Shown: piece by piece, positions 44,389-57,731 of the stretch
Position numbering within the stretch: the first letter of the stretch is position 1
Layout of the letters: each line of letters opens with the position of its first letter
Source of the DNA: Diploscapter coronatus
Taxonomy: Eukaryota; Nematoda; Chromadorea; Rhabditida; Rhabditidae
Length of the DNA: 64,000 nt
Reading direction: 5' to 3'
Assembly: GCA_964036155.1 (NCBI GenBank)
Contig: OZ038423.1
Coordinates: 2,681,249-2,745,248, forward strand
The notes under the pieces: model-generated
What the model was told of the DNA's origin: nothing
Databases searched by the model: none
What the model saw: only the letters and a program-made list of their open reading frames with translations
Translations under genes and position numbers: made by a program

Positions 44389-47300
44389 TTCTCTCATCCA
44401 GTGTTGAAGACTAGCTCGCAAAACCCGGATTATATACAATTCTTCTCGAATTGAATTTATATAAGCCGGTAATTGCATTAGGCGCTTCTCTGCAATAGAA
44501 AATTGAGAATATTCAAGACAATTATCTAAAGCTTCTCTTCTTTGTATATCTGCCATTTCAGGATAAGATATGAACTTATACTATTTTTAAATTTATAAAA
44601 ATGCACCTTTTAGAAATCGTCATATTTCCTACAACAACCCATACCCCGTTTTTTTTTTATAAATTAATCGATTTAAATTCGTTTTTTCTGCCTAAAACAT
44701 TATAATTCTCAGAAATATCGTTAGTTTGCAAAAAAGGATGTTTTAATTAGAAGGGGGATATGGTAACTTGAAAAATAGTGTAAAAAGGAGCATTTTCCAA
44801 GCCTCTCTCAGTCTTGCATACTATTTCTTCATGTAGCGAAGTGGTGAACTTTCAAAATATTCTATCTAGACCCATTTTAAAGAATCTTTTATTTTTGAAA
44901 ACTGGTATTAACCGAAATACGAATTTCATGTTTTATTGAAATCGCGTGACACTTATCTCAATTCATTTTTGGTAGGCCGAGAGGCTAGACAATGAGAAAT
45001 TTGTTGAGGTGAAGGAATTTTCGATTTTTTCATTTTCTCTCTGAATTTTAAGATCCATTATTCATCCTTTGCTGGGCAACATTAGCTAAAATATTCCGTA
45101 GAACATTTAGAAAATCGTAATTTTACTCTAAAATTTTAGGTCTGGGCGGTTTGTGATAAAACTTAAGGGTATTCCCAGCAAAATTTTGTTATAAACTCGT
45201 CCCAGACCCCAAGTTTTCCTATTATTACAAGTATCTAGTTCTTTTTTTTTCGCATATTAGCAAATCTCACCTTTCCTTGAATTTTCACATTTCGAAAACT
45301 CATTAATAGTTTATGACATGTAGATTCTCCTACGAAAAGATGCTAACCAGTTTTCAGACTCATTTATCTTTTAGTATTTTTGCTTTTCTTTTCTTTGGAA
45401 TTTTCGGTTCAAATACCTGCTTTTGTATTACCTAGTGTCGGATTTTTTCTGAAATTCTTATCATTTTACCGTTTACTAAATTCTAAAATTGAGCATCATT
45501 TTCTGAATAAATATGTGATGTTAGATTTATTTATTACCGAGAGTAAGGAACTAATAACCATTACAGATTAACTTTATTATTATCTAAAATTTTGAAACCT
45601 AACTATTTTTACTCCAAGTTTCACCTTCAAGAATTTTTAAATTAACCTGTCGAAATTCTTCGATACAAACTAACGGACTTTTTAAGATAAAATTCATTAT
45701 CTGAAAAATAAGAAAAAATTCCAACCTCAATTATTCACGCCTGGTATTTTCTCCGATCTTTCGTCGACTTCATTATCTTGGATCTTCATCCTCCGGATTC
45801 TCACGCATTCGTCTTACTTGGAATCTGATGGAATTGAATCGTCGACGAATTATTCATTGCCATTCAAGCTTCTCTTTCAGAAACAAACCCACAAAGCATT
45901 TTCAGATTTACTCCAATTCACTGAAAAAAGTAATTGCTATTTACTCTTTCAGCGAACTATGCTTTTTATTCATAATTTTAGGTAATTATTGATATTAAAG
46001 CATTATTATTCCATTTTTAGAGGATTTACTCTATTATTCTATCTGCTGAAGAATAATTGATATTTACTTGGCTATAATGGGCATTTATCAATCTAACCTA
46101 AGTAGTTTACCGTTTCGATAACTCTAGATCTTTTTTTATTAAAATTATATCATAACCTTGGACTTTTCCATTGTAAATTAAACTCGTTTTTTCCTATCCA
46201 TTTATTTTTAAAACATGTTTATATTTTTCGCCCAGTTTTACTCCACATCACTTTTTCATTATCATCATTTCTTCAAACTTGTGATACCTATTTAACGCTC
46301 AAAACTCGCGGCGGTAAACTATCGTAATCCTCGCATAATTTCCCTGAAGACTTTGAAAATGAGTTTTTCATAAACGATCTAAAATGATGAATAATGAAGT
46401 TTATAATTCCAGCCGGTTTTAACCTTCTACACTTTATCATAAGGCAAAGGTTTTTGGCTTTGTGCAAAAGTCTACATGGAAAATGATACGTGCGCAACTC
46501 TGCGTGATGAAATTAATTGAGCATCAGAAAAATAAGACTTTAGGCAAAAATTGAGGATAATTTTTATATACCAGCCTTTTTGGGTTTGTATCCTTCAACA
46601 TTGGATGAGAGATTATTTAGGGCTTTTCTAGACTAATGAATAAAACGATCCTTTAGACGTTAACTTTCGAGCTCTCGAGTTTTAGCTATCCGACTTTGCT
46701 GTCTCTCATTTAGCGAGCCGAAAATGAATTTCCCATTTTCTGGTTCAATTTAGGACAATTTTTAAAAGTTTTCTTTAAAAATTCAAAATGGTTATGCTTC
46801 AAACGTTCACCTGTAATATTGAAATTTTTTTTTTTTTATAGTAGTAAGATTTTAGGGCTATCATTACAAATAAACAATCCGTCATAGCCTAGCCATTTTC
46901 ATCACCCAATCATGTTCATTAACGAACACAAGCCACGCCTTTTCTACTCCCAAAATACGTGTATCGCGAAGAAAATATTCCAGACGACGTGGCGTCCTTC
47001 TCTTTCCCTCTTCTGAAAAAGAAAACACAAATCTCTCGCTTGTATTGAAGCATGAGAGCAAGATAATATTTTTCACCGCATGAAAAAGAGAGGAGTCAAA
47101 TAATGGCATATAAAACGCGCTTAACAGTGAAGTACGGTAATAGGCGTCTGGCATGCCCGCCGAAATCTGCCAATTTCGCATGCAAAGGGTCTTCGTTAAT
47201 GAACATGACTGAGTGTTTGTGAATACTTACGAAAATGTATGCTTCAAAATTTTAGAAATTTAGATAGGGAAAGATGAAATTAACCTCGCTCGCATATAAT

Positions 47301-48244
47301 TTTGTCTACAAATTACTTACCAAAACAATTTGATCCTTCGAAAATGTACGTTTCAAAAATTTCCTCATCTATTTTGAAAAGAAACGCCAAAATAATTCGT
47401 AATTTGGACAACTTCCAATATAAAATGATGTGTAATATCGTTTTTCGACGTTGCCATTTTGCTTCGTACACTTGCAATTCTTGCAATTTATCCACATTGT
47501 ATCGTTTCATCACTTCCTTATCTCCCGATTCAACTTTTGGCCTTGCCTTTTTGTTGTTCTTTTATACCACCCATCTTTAAAAAGTCCCCTATTCAAGCAT
47601 ATCTCTCCGAAACCACCCATGATATCTTGAAAAATGCTTTATTTTCCTGTTTTTTCAAGCATCCGCTCGATTTTTCACTTTATTTCCCTCCGACTTTCGG
47701 CCCTAATCCGAAAACCCATTCTCTAGGCGAAATTGCGCACCGCGCGCATTTCTCCTGTCAAATAGCGGCTCGAATTTCTAAATTCCTTAATTCACGGTGA
47801 ATTTCCCGTGAAATTTCTAAGCGCTCTGACCCTCGAAAAAACCCGCAGATCAGATTTTTTGCCCCAAAGTGTTCCCGGGAATATTGTCTATCGTGATTCT
47901 CTAATTCTTTCGCGAAAAAAACTAGGGAAAATGTTTCGATTCGTCAAGGTCTATTTTATCGCATTTGCGTGTTTTGAACATGGCTATGTTTGTGTAAGCA
48001 GTGAAAAATCGACGCAATACTATGGAGTTATAGTAATCCACTAACACCATAATATTCCGTTAAGAAATGCTTCGTCGAGTTTCAAACGCGAAAAGATGCT
48101 TTATTATAACATTTGAAAATTGTGGTACCGTGAAATGAACACGCGATTTTTTCGTTTTGCGTCTACCATTTCGCTCATTTCACGATTCTACTTGCTCTTT
48201 TAAGTTTTTTTTTTCGATTTTTTTCCGAAAAAACTCAAACTTCA
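44389..48244 (+). other. Intergenic region, no gene recognised
   Basis: About 3.9 kb. It includes the 3' UTR of the propeller/CaaX gene and a loose foldback-like patch near 44755-44850 with AAAATAGTGTAAAAAGG and TACTATTTC. From about 47300 the plus strand is T/C-rich, as before other plus-strand genes, and probably serves as promoter and outron of the 48252 gene. The open frame of 113 codons at 47459-47800 lies in this pyrimidine-rich stretch and shows no family likeness. Confidence 0.5.
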
Positions 48245-48245
48245 G
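48239..48245 (+). other. Likely trans-splice acceptor
   Basis: ACTTCAG ends six bases before the ATG at 48252, with no upstream coding exon seen. Confidence 0.45.
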
Positions 48246-48251
48246 GCACCG

Positions 48252-48553
48252 ATGTCCGACAATTTGAGCTCTGACCGAATCGATATCATCGAATCGGCAA
48301 AAACTCCGACGAACGGCGAGCAGAAAGACATTAAGGATGAATTCAAGTGGGATTTTGTTTCAAAATTTGAAAATTTCCCATAAAATTACCTTTTTCAAGA
48401 GTTTTTCGTTGAAATTGAAATTTTGATGAGAATTTCAGGCAAGCGATAGACGAAACGATCAACACCGTGTGCAGCGTCATAACGAAAACTAGCAACAGTC
48501 GTTCGAACTCGAGAGAAAGCCGTACCCAAAAACCTGTCATTAAGGCCGAATAA
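48252..48553 (+). CDS. Small hydrophilic protein of 69 residues, family not recognised
   Basis: Two exons, 48252-48346 and 48439-48553, joined by a standard intron (AA/GTGGGA to TTTCAG/G). The product starts MSDNLSSDRIDIIESAKTPT, has one short amphipathic helix (KDEFKQAIDETINTVCSVI) and a Ser/Arg/Asn-rich tail ending PVIKAE. There is no signal peptide or membrane segment. A likely trans-splice site lies just upstream, and AATAAA is at 48578-48583. It is flanked by long non-coding stretches on both sides. The clean splice sites, balanced codon use and poly(A) signal support a real gene. I recognise no family and offer no function. Confidence 0.7.
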
Positions 48554-48577
48554 TTTTCCTTAGTTCAAGTCTGTTTC

Positions 48578-48583
48578 AATAAA
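48578..48583 (+). terminator. Polyadenylation signal AATAAA
   Basis: AATAAA lies 24 bases after the stop of the 69-residue gene. Confidence 0.6.
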
Positions 48584-50243
48584 TTGAAAATATTAAATAT
48601 TTGAATTCATATTACTACTCTTTCTAACTGTTATTGAAACATAAATGAGAATTTCTATTTTCTTTTCGAAAACTAGACTCTTACCATTTTATTTTATTCA
48701 TTTTCTTCTAAACCTCCAAATAAACGACAATTTTTTAATGATCTAAATATTTATTATCGTCTCATAATATTCGAAAATATAATTATTCCATATCGTGAAC
48801 ATAAAAATTAATGAAATTACATATGGAAAGCGAGAATTTCGGAATTGCACAACCTTTACTGATTTTGCTGAGACTAGAAAGAATCTCAAACTAAGTTGAA
48901 ATTGATTTCATGCATATGCCAGATAAAATGTATACAAAAATGCGTAAATTTTGCAAAGGATAATATCTTAAAATTGTATACATTTTTAAATTCGCATTAT
49001 GCCACGATATACGAAAGTTCAATATTATTATGCTCTGAAAATGCCGAAATAATAAATATACAAATGACTGAAGGGAAAAATAGTAAGAGAAAAGACTTAT
49101 ATAGTGAGCTTATTATATGCATAGATAAAACAATAGCTATAAAATAAAACAAAAATCGTGATAGTCAAAAGGTAAAGAGATAGTCCCTCATAAATGAGAT
49201 TTTCAAACCGGATTCTCAAATTATTGTCAGAAATAAACCATCTAAGAATATTTGAAGGAAAACCTTGAATATGTACCTAAAATTGTGCCATTATGACACG
49301 GGTCATAGCAAAAGAATAAAATAATATCAAATATCGCTATTCGGGCAGTTTCGGAACTGAAAACGAATGACATTAGATTGAAGTTTGATGATAATTGCGT
49401 AACTTTTGAGGATAAAATGCGGCCAAAATATTAGGCTTCTTGAAACCTATCATAGTTTTACTAAAGGAAACATGGTTTTTCCAAGAGGCCAGAATAAAAT
49501 AACAACAAAACGGGGGACATACAAATCGACTAGACAATACGTAGAAAAGAATGAAGTTGTAAAATCGGTGAATATCTTAATATTTATTACTAGTTTAGCA
49601 AAACTAAACACGGAATCCACATTTCAAAATATCATATCATCCCTTCATATTTTTGAAACATTTTTAATTTCACCGTTTTTATATTCTTTGATAGGAAAAT
49701 TGAAACTCAATAAATTTACAATAGAATTTCTAACCGTTCGGCTCGCATCGAAAGGAAAAAACGTTTTTTCGACGACGAAAAATGAAAACCAAAAAATCTC
49801 GAAAAATAAGCTCTATGTATTTTCATGTGATAGTTAAAAGGCTACTAGGAAAGAAAGAAGATTTTTAAACTAGTTTTTGAAAAAATGGCAATGAAATCTT
49901 AGAAAAGTATTAAATCCCTGCTTTTCCTGAACGAAAATATTTCATGCTTCAATTTTTCTCAAATAGAAGCTCGGATCTTCTATTATTGAGAATAAATGAT
50001 GTCTATGGAAAAATTCAATGATATTCAATTGGTTAAATCTGGATAGTTATGATTAAATAGTATCGCACAAGCCTTATGCAATAATTCTCAAAAATCTACC
50101 ATTTATCCAGATTTTCTTTGAACCATATCGTAATTTTTTCTTACAGAAGGGCATACCCTACTACTTTCAGGCTCTCTTTAGAGGAGTCCGCTATATTATG
50201 GAGTACCTTTTTATTATAGATACCCTTCTATTAGATGTGATAT
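48584..50243. other. Intergenic region, no gene recognised
   Basis: About 1.7 kb, very A/T-rich, between convergent genes. A 143-codon open frame at 49406-49837 is the longest here, but its composition is that of the surrounding DNA and I see no domain. Confidence 0.5.
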
Positions 50244-53200
50244 CTAATTTCTGAATACCATGTAAGTGAGCATGATCGTGAAAAGACTCATTATCGAGGT
50301 GATTTGCGGTGCACTGTCAGGTTGATGTTGCAGCCCCGAATGACCGTTCGGTTTCTGCTCCACGTTTTGATCTTCGGATGAGGAGGGCACCTGAAAATTT
50401 TGGAATTTCATAGGATCTATATAAAAAAAGACATTTTTCCTAGCTTTATATGAATTAGCGGATTGTTTAATAACATCATATTGAAATATTCGAAATTTCT
50501 CATGAACTATCAAGCATTTTAAAACCTATGCATAAATGTCTTCCAACTTTGACAGTATTTTACTAAAAAGTGCTGATATAATATTTTCGAAAGCTTAGTC
50601 ATTTAAAAATTCAGTCTTTAAAAATCAGTTATAAAGCTTACCGCATTTTCTTCCTCAGTTCCTTCCTCCTCCTTGGCTGGTATTTTGCAATCGAAATTGC
50701 AGCCCTCCATTTTGTCAGGGTGCATTCCCTTGAACATCATGATCAACGACTTGCACATCAGCTGCAACAATTATATTCATCATTTTTCTCTCAAACCAGA
50801 GTTAGCCTTAATTCTAAGTTCAAAAATATTATTAATTGTTACTATAATTTTGAGCCCAGTATTAAGTCTAACTCAAATCTTAATCGCTTTGAATATCATA
50901 CTTGTGCAGCGTCGTGCTTCGAGCACAGACCCGTCATCGCCGAGATGTACTCTTGCAGCTTCTCGTTCACCTGGAAATGTGTTAATTCTGATTTTTAAAA
51001 TCTAATTAGAAAAAAATTATACTTCAACATTTTGATGACTAGTATTTAGATTTTTATGTGTTTCAAACATTCTGATATTACTTCATCGAATATTTGCACT
51101 AATGCTTTCACAACAAGCGAGCTAGATATGATGATGAAAATTTCTTTCGTAATAAGTTCCAGAAAAATTAACATTCCGGAGCTGATTTTCTATTATAGTT
51201 TGTTTTTGTATTAGCATTCTATCATCATAAAATTACGAATTTTTGAAATGTTTTGTATTTATGGAATGATAATAGTTCCGCTGTGAGGTCGATATTGATC
51301 AAAATTTACGATAAAAATCTCACCTTATCACAAATTTCATCATCACCGTGCTCGATGAACTTCTCTGTCAGGTATGTGCCCGCGGACAGAGTCATTTCGC
51401 CGATTTTTTCCGACTTGAGACATTCTCTATGATTCGCCAGAATCTCTTGACCCTCTTGCGAGCACGCATAGGTTAGGAGATAGTAACTCTGAAATTTTTT
51501 AATAAATACTTTAATTTTTGTAAATTCTAGTGAAAGTTTCAAGCAATTTTATGACTATTATACTTATTCATCGATCTTATTACGTATGTAGGTTCATCCG
51601 TCTTATAAGTATTTGAAGCAATTGAGAATATTTTTCTTTTTATTATGCCTCCATTTGGAATAAATATCGTAAATAATTCATACCTTTAAAAACGAGCCCG
51701 AGTTTTTCCTGTGCGTTAGGAGATCTGACACTGTATTCGAGACTTCGACGATTTCCGAGTGCTTGCAATTGTGCGCCACTGGGTTTCCATCCTGAAATTA
51801 AAATATCAGTTGAAATTTCTGGATTTTACAAAATCCTTCCAAACCTTGACCTATTCAAGTCTTTCAATCTCAATGTTAAGATATTTTCAAATTTTCTGAA
51901 ATTTTATAGGAACCTTTGAAATCCCCTAAATTTTCCCTAATTATCGATTTTAGCCCAATTTGTAAATGTTCCTTTTCGCGTATTTCAGGCTGGTTTGGAC
52001 TACTTCCGCTTCGTTTACGCGCTTAATGATTCTCTGTGCAATTTGCCGCCTAGCGAGCTAAATGAGGAAGTAGTACGTAATCAAGGAGGCAGCAGAGAAA
52101 TGAGAATGAGATAGCGGGTAATCAGAGAGAAAATAGAGATTTAGAGAGAAGAATTTGTAAATGATGATGGAAACCTTTGAACGGGCCGATATAATGAATT
52201 TTAGACTTAAAACTAAAAAATAATAACATTTTTAAAGAGCATTTTAATCACGTTTTTGCTAAAAGTAACTCATTGCATCAAGTAGCACAAAATTGATAGA
52301 TGTTGCTCCTATGGCGGAGATACCAAATTATAATACAATCTCACCATTCCTCCCTATATAAATCAAGTGATCTCACGATCTCAATCTTCTCAAGCCTTTA
52401 CCACATAAAATTTTTATATTAATTGATTAATTGACTAATAAAATGACTGAAATTTCTCAGAGTTAGGAACTCTGGTTTTAACAGAATTCACAGGATCTTT
52501 ATGCTAATAGAACTTGCTTCTAAGTTATTGTCTCCTAACTTCCTATATTCGCCCCCTCCCACCCTTTGTGCATTGCTTATTTTCCCCACAAACAGTCGGC
52601 CTCTGTCTCAATATCCTCTTTAGCCCGACCGCCTAATCAGCTTATGCCTAATTCACACGAGAAACAGAAACTGAACGCATAGAGCAAAAGAAGAAGAAGG
52701 AAATTAGAATATCGACCGTTCTCGAAAAATAAATATGACCTTCTGTATTTGACGCTGTTTGCGAATAAATATGGGCATAAGTTACTAATGACCATAATTA
52801 TTATCAAGAGAAAATGAGGTTGAAAGCATAGAGAAGAAAGAAGGAAAATAGAATACCAGCTGATTCATTAAAATAATCTCAGATCAAAGAAATTGCATAA
52901 CGATGAATGATGAATTAATGATAAGATGTAATTTTCGAATTCATTGTGAAAATAATAATGATCAAGCATGCAAATTGCACGGAGAATCGTAATATATTGT
53001 TTGAAACATATTTTTAAATCTACTATCACAATTCAAAATATCTCACACGAGAGTACTAAATCGCTATATCAAATTTGCAGGTTTTTATAGCAGGAAAACT
53101 CGCGTAATCAAGTTATACCCTATCATTAAACTAAATAAATACACCAAAATGCAGGTACAAATAAAAACAGACGTACTTGGATGCACTTCTGGAGTTCCTC

Positions 53201-53317
53201 CAAATGAACGCATTGGTCTTGAGTGATCGTGACGACGTTGTCCTTCAACTCGTACAGTGTCCAAGCCCATTCATCCAGAATGTTGATGAAACATTTCACA
53301 AGGCCAACGTAGTTGCA
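50244..53317 (-). CDS. Cysteine-rich secreted protein, T20D4.11/DUF19-like (5' end uncertain)
   Basis: Six exons (minus strand), 53317-53177, 51791-51684, 51488-51324, 50970-50902, 50761-50642 and 50390-50244, join in frame into about 249 residues. Paired cysteines recur with nematode DUF19 spacing: CNYVGLVKCF, DQCVHLEELQKC, HNCKHSEI, LLTYACSQEG, NHREC, EICDK, TGLCSKH, MCKS, GCNFDCKIP. A Trp-containing helix follows the first pair. After the Cys domain comes an acidic Glu/Ala linker, a Gln/Pro/Ser spacer and a hydrophobic C-terminus (SIMSLFTIMLTYMVF), which may be a GPI-anchor signal or a tail anchor. The first exon begins in mid-domain with Cys, so a signal-peptide exon must lie upstream; a candidate is at 54870-54977. 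Extracellular location is expected, role unknown. Confidence 0.8.
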
Positions 53318-53385
53318 CTAAAAATGTTCAAATTTTACACAAAAAAATAACAATGGTCTTTTGGTAATTATTTTTGTAGTTTTTT

Positions 53386-53535
53386 GGCTATTTGGAAACT
53401 GCGAAACTACGAGACATTAAATATAGGCGAAATGGTATAAGGCTAGGGTAGGGTATGGAGGATGATAGGCTTTCTTTTCCCGCGCTATTTCTCAATGTCT
53501 CGTGTCTCATGATTTCGCGGTTTCCAGGTTGTCTT
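53386..53535. repeat. Foldback element, arm family I, upstream of DUF19-like exons
   Basis: Arms with TTTGGAAACTGCGAAACTAC and, on the opposite strand, GGAAACCGCGAAATCATGAG. Loop GAAATGGTATAAGGCTAGGG and, on the far side, GCGCTATTTCTC. Closest relative is 5741-5880. Confidence 0.75.
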
Positions 53536-54869
53536 TTTCAATACTGCATGATTCCGAGATCATTCATTTGCTATTATCTTTATGTTGCTCATTTCAACAA
53601 AATTTGGAACCTATTTGAAGAATATCTACTTCAAGGATATCAATAATGATCTACATTTGCAGCTATTTTTTGCATTATAAGAAACTGATCTGTAAGCAAA
53701 GTTAAATGGAAAAGTGATCGAAATCCTCCAAAAATCCCAACACATATTCGAATCATCTCATTCCTTCCATCCCCAAAGCATGGCATATTTCATCGCACTC
53801 AATTAACATATCCATCTCATCTCTGCTCGAAACCCAAACATACGATAAGAGATGGATTGTCATGGGTAATGTGTGTACGCGTTATATAAATGACCGAATA
53901 GTTAGGAGGGTGGCTTTAACTCCCAAGGGAAAATGCTGCGTTCAGCTGCCCTAGCCGCTGAGCCAAATGACCAATTTCAAACCGCAGAACATGTCCGTGC
54001 CTTGTCATAATAACCAACCAGATTCGATTATGGTGACAAGATGAGATGAGGAAATGAGTTCTGAGTCGGAAAGTTTGCAAAAAGTATTGATATGCTGCAA
54101 AATTTAAGTGGATCAAAAACCAAAACATCGTTTCAATTTTAGCGCGAAAAAGTTCGAATTTTAACTCGAAATTATATAAAACCGAATTTTCGACACACCC
54201 CTCTCTTTGACATTTGAACCATCGTCAAATTTAATATTCACGTTCGTTTCTATTTACGTGAATATGGCATTGCAAATTCTAAAGCCATCCGTCTCCTTGC
54301 ACATTCAATATGGCGCTATGCGTTCATTTTAGTATCTCAAATATGATTCGAAAGTTTTTTACCTATCTTCGAATCAGAATACCTGCTAAGCCACATATAA
54401 CACGAATATATTATCTTGTTTATCATCTAGCTGCCATATCACTAGTTCTAATTACATGGTGCATTTCTTATTCTTAGGAAACTGATTGGATACAATTCTT
54501 TTCATGCCATATGCCCCGGGTTAGGTAAGGTTAATTACGCGCGATTTCTCTTTTGCCCGGATTGCCCCTGTCAATCTATTATCGGTTCTTTCAATGACCG
54601 TGGATACATTTATGGAAGAAATATTATGCGATTTCGATAGATTTACCTCATTTTGGAGAAATAGAATAGATTTTGACGCGTGGAAAGGATCCTATGTGGT
54701 ATTTTCCATTTATGGATAAAATATCGCACGATTTCATGATTGAAAATAGCACGAGTTTTGAGAGACAGAAAGTAGTGATCAATCTTCTGCAAGTTTTGAT
54801 TGAGATGGATCGAAATTCAATGTGACATTTGTGCACTTTCAGGAATGAGGTTGAAATTTGCAAAGTTAC

Positions 54870-54977
54870 CAAAATAGGTGACATAGACGCATAGTAAAAC
54901 AATCTCGATCTTGTAAATGTTTCAAAAATTGTCATTGCTACTATAACAATTGCAAAAATATTCACCAATTCCCACAT
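54870..54977 (-). CDS. Candidate signal-peptide exon of the DUF19-like gene
   Basis: ATG at 54977-54975 opens MWELVNIFAIVIVAMTIFET, a plausible signal sequence, and after 36 codons meets a GTAACT donor in phase 0, which would join in frame to the exon at 53317. The joined sequence is plausible, but other exons could lie between. No other evidence supports it. Confidence 0.3.
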
Positions 54978-57542
54978 AATAATTTTGTATAAAGATAGTT
55001 TTCTTTGAAGTTAAGAGAACAATTTTTTAATTCTATAATATACTTCGTAAAGTTTTCCCTAAATTTTGGCATTATGTTGTCCTTCTATTATTTTCTATTT
55101 TTGCTGCTTTCTGTTTCGTTTCCTTTTCAACTGGCACATTTTGTCTGCTTGCCCCTGCAGAAATTCTCCTCAATTAGGCTAGAGTTTCAACAGAGAAAAG
55201 CTAAATCTCGAACATTTTTGAGAATCCTTCGAAAAAGCCATTTTTAGATCATTTTCTCCTTCTGACCAGAAAGTTCGCTTATTATTAGGTAAGAAGAAAA
55301 ATAGTGGAGTGACCAATAGTTTGAAACACGCAGAATAAATAGAAAAAATTCGAATTTTCTAAATCCAGATTCGATATTTGGACCATTAAGAAGCATTCTA
55401 TGCGAATTAATACCACTTTTTAGTATTTTTAATTCGAATTAACCCACTGCTAATCCAAAATTGTCCCTTTTGAAAAATTCTTTTATTCGAAATTTCCCTA
55501 ACTTTGTGACCTAGCAAATTCCTCATCTATTATTATATGGTCAGTTCAGTAGGTGAGAACCCTTGGAATTGCTAGTTAGTTGCAAAGAAAATAGCATAGT
55601 AAAGAGAAGCTCGAAAGACTGCGAAAATGAGAGATTCAAAGAAGTGCGAGCTTTAAGGCGTTTTGAATTATGCACATTTTGCAAGCGCTGAAAGAGGTGA
55701 AAAGTTAGAGAAAATTAAGGAGGACGAAAAAACGAGAGGCAAAAAGAATTAAGAAAAGCGAAATAGTGAAAAGAAAGAAATAAGAAAAAGCTAAAGAGGA
55801 AGGAATTTTGAAGAAAAAGAATCAGGAAAAAGGAGAGAGAATAGAAAATTCCGAGGAAAAAGAAGCCAGAAAAAGTTAGAGATCAAGAATTTCTGAGAGA
55901 AAAGTGAATAAAAAGGTGCTTCTCCAAACTTGGTCATTTTCTATACAGAAAGGATTGGCAATAGAGGGGAAGGCTTTCTCAAGGATGCTGCATTCTCCTC
56001 TTTCAAACATTACGCAATTAGACACTCTCAATGAGGCTAATGACGGACAATGACCATGAAAAGAAGTTGAGAAAAATCGTAGTTTTATGAAAATGCTTCG
56101 AAAATTCGAAATCTGCTAAAGAAGCTAGAGAATTTGATTTTAGCGCTTACTTGGCAGTATTATTAATGTAAATAATGAACAGAAATATGGGTTATCTGAT
56201 ATGTTATAAGTTTAGGCTTGTTATATTATACACCGCCGGTAAACCGAAACCGTCTTGTATTAGACACCAGATTTTAACTAAGGTGAGTGAGTGTGGGCAA
56301 AAGGGAGAAATAAGAAAAAGAGCCGGTGTCTTTTACAGGCAGTGTCGGTGTTCCGAGAATTTATAATACAGGAGGCCATAAAATTGCGATGAACCAAATG
56401 AAAAAAAAAAAGTCTTTAATAGTAACACTTCTTTCTCATGACCATTAATCAAGAATAATAGTTTAGGTCAGAATATTCTATGGTTCTGTTTCGAGTTTTT
56501 TTACGATTTGAGATAAAGTTTATAAAAAGTAATTCTGTCAACACACTGTCTACTGCTCAGCAAAAAACATTTCCAAAATTCCCCGAAACTGACCACAAAC
56601 ATCCCTTTCTTTGCCTAATATTAGCTAATTTGCCGTCTGTCGTGCGATGCAATGTTTTAGCGTGCTCCTTTTCCATTTTCTACGCGCAAATGCAGTGATT
56701 GTGCAATCGCATTCGAGCGCGCTGAACCACGGCCACTCTAGCCACTCTCGGAGGACACTTGAATTAGGCTCCGCATGCCATTCCTAACCTCGAGCTTAAC
56801 CCTGGGCTTTCCTTTTTTGGTCTGACCCTGGGAACTAGGGACCTCTATAGTAGTACCAAGATGTTCCAATCTCATACCAAATGATATGTTTCTTAATATA
56901 AGACCCCTCGACTGAAATATAATACAAAATTTTCTCAAAATCAGTCTAACCCTATAAGAACTGAAAACTTCCCTTGACATGTCCTAGTATCCAAAAATTT
57001 CCCAATCAGAACCTTTGAGAAACAAGATTTTATCCAGTCTAACCTGAGAAGATAAGAATTTAGCTTATTCTACGCCTCTAAGGTCCAAGGTTCTTCTTTA
57101 TCCTAAGCCCTAGCATGGTCCTCTATTAGGTACCCTCTTATGTCTATGTACTTACAGGGCCAGGTGTGCGTTATGCAGATCAGATAGCATATAATCAAAA
57201 TTGATTTTTTGGGTTGGAGAGAATTTTTGAACGGAATAATAATTTTCAGGTGAATTTTATTGCTAAGGATGGAATGGAATAGTCATTCCATATCGCAGAA
57301 TGCAATCCTAGAGAAATTTGAAACTTATGCAAATATCCGCAAAATCATTATATCCGAAAAGGATATCTGGGTTGTACAGGTTTCAATGGAAATTGACTGT
57401 AGTTCGCAGGAAAACCAATGACCTCATCGTACCCGAGCAGTATATCATTGAAGGGTAAAAAATCGCAAAATTGTATGTTTTTTTTTTTAAATCGGCAAAA
57501 ATACAGAAGTAAAAAATGTCCTTACTGTAGAAAGGTCGGTCG

Positions 57543-57731
57543 ATGGGGCGGCTGTGGAATAGTAGAAAATTGCGGACAACAGCAAGTAAATCCGCATTTT
57601 TGGAGAAAATCAGGCGAAATCGAGATCTATCACAGGCTGATCAGAAAGACGTTATCACCATCGACTGGAACAAATTGGATCAAATTGAACGAACTGTCAA
57701 CCAACTGATCGGTTTCAGTCTGAAACTTTGA
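57543..57731 (+). CDS. Possible terminal exon of an unrecognised gene
   Basis: The reading frame that ends at 57731 has balanced codons over its last 40 or so residues (DLSQADQKDVITIDWNKLD, then QIERTVNQLIGFSLKL), unlike its surroundings, and AATAAA follows at 57739-57744. The true exon start is unclear: an ATG at 57543 is preceded by an in-frame TAG, and AAAATCAG at 57606-57613 could be an acceptor. No upstream exon joins convincingly. It may be the last exon of a small gene or a remnant. Confidence 0.3.
   Translation: MGRLWNSRKLRTTASKSAFLEKIRRNRDLSQADQKDVITIDWNKLDQIERTVNQLIGFSLKL

Noticed and set aside
47459..47800. 113-codon open frame with membrane-like start
   Set aside because: Lies in a T/C-rich stretch before the 48252 gene; hydrophobicity follows from composition.
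49406..49837. 143-codon open frame as a gene
   Set aside because: A/T-rich codons like the flanking DNA, no recognisable domain, no splice or start context.
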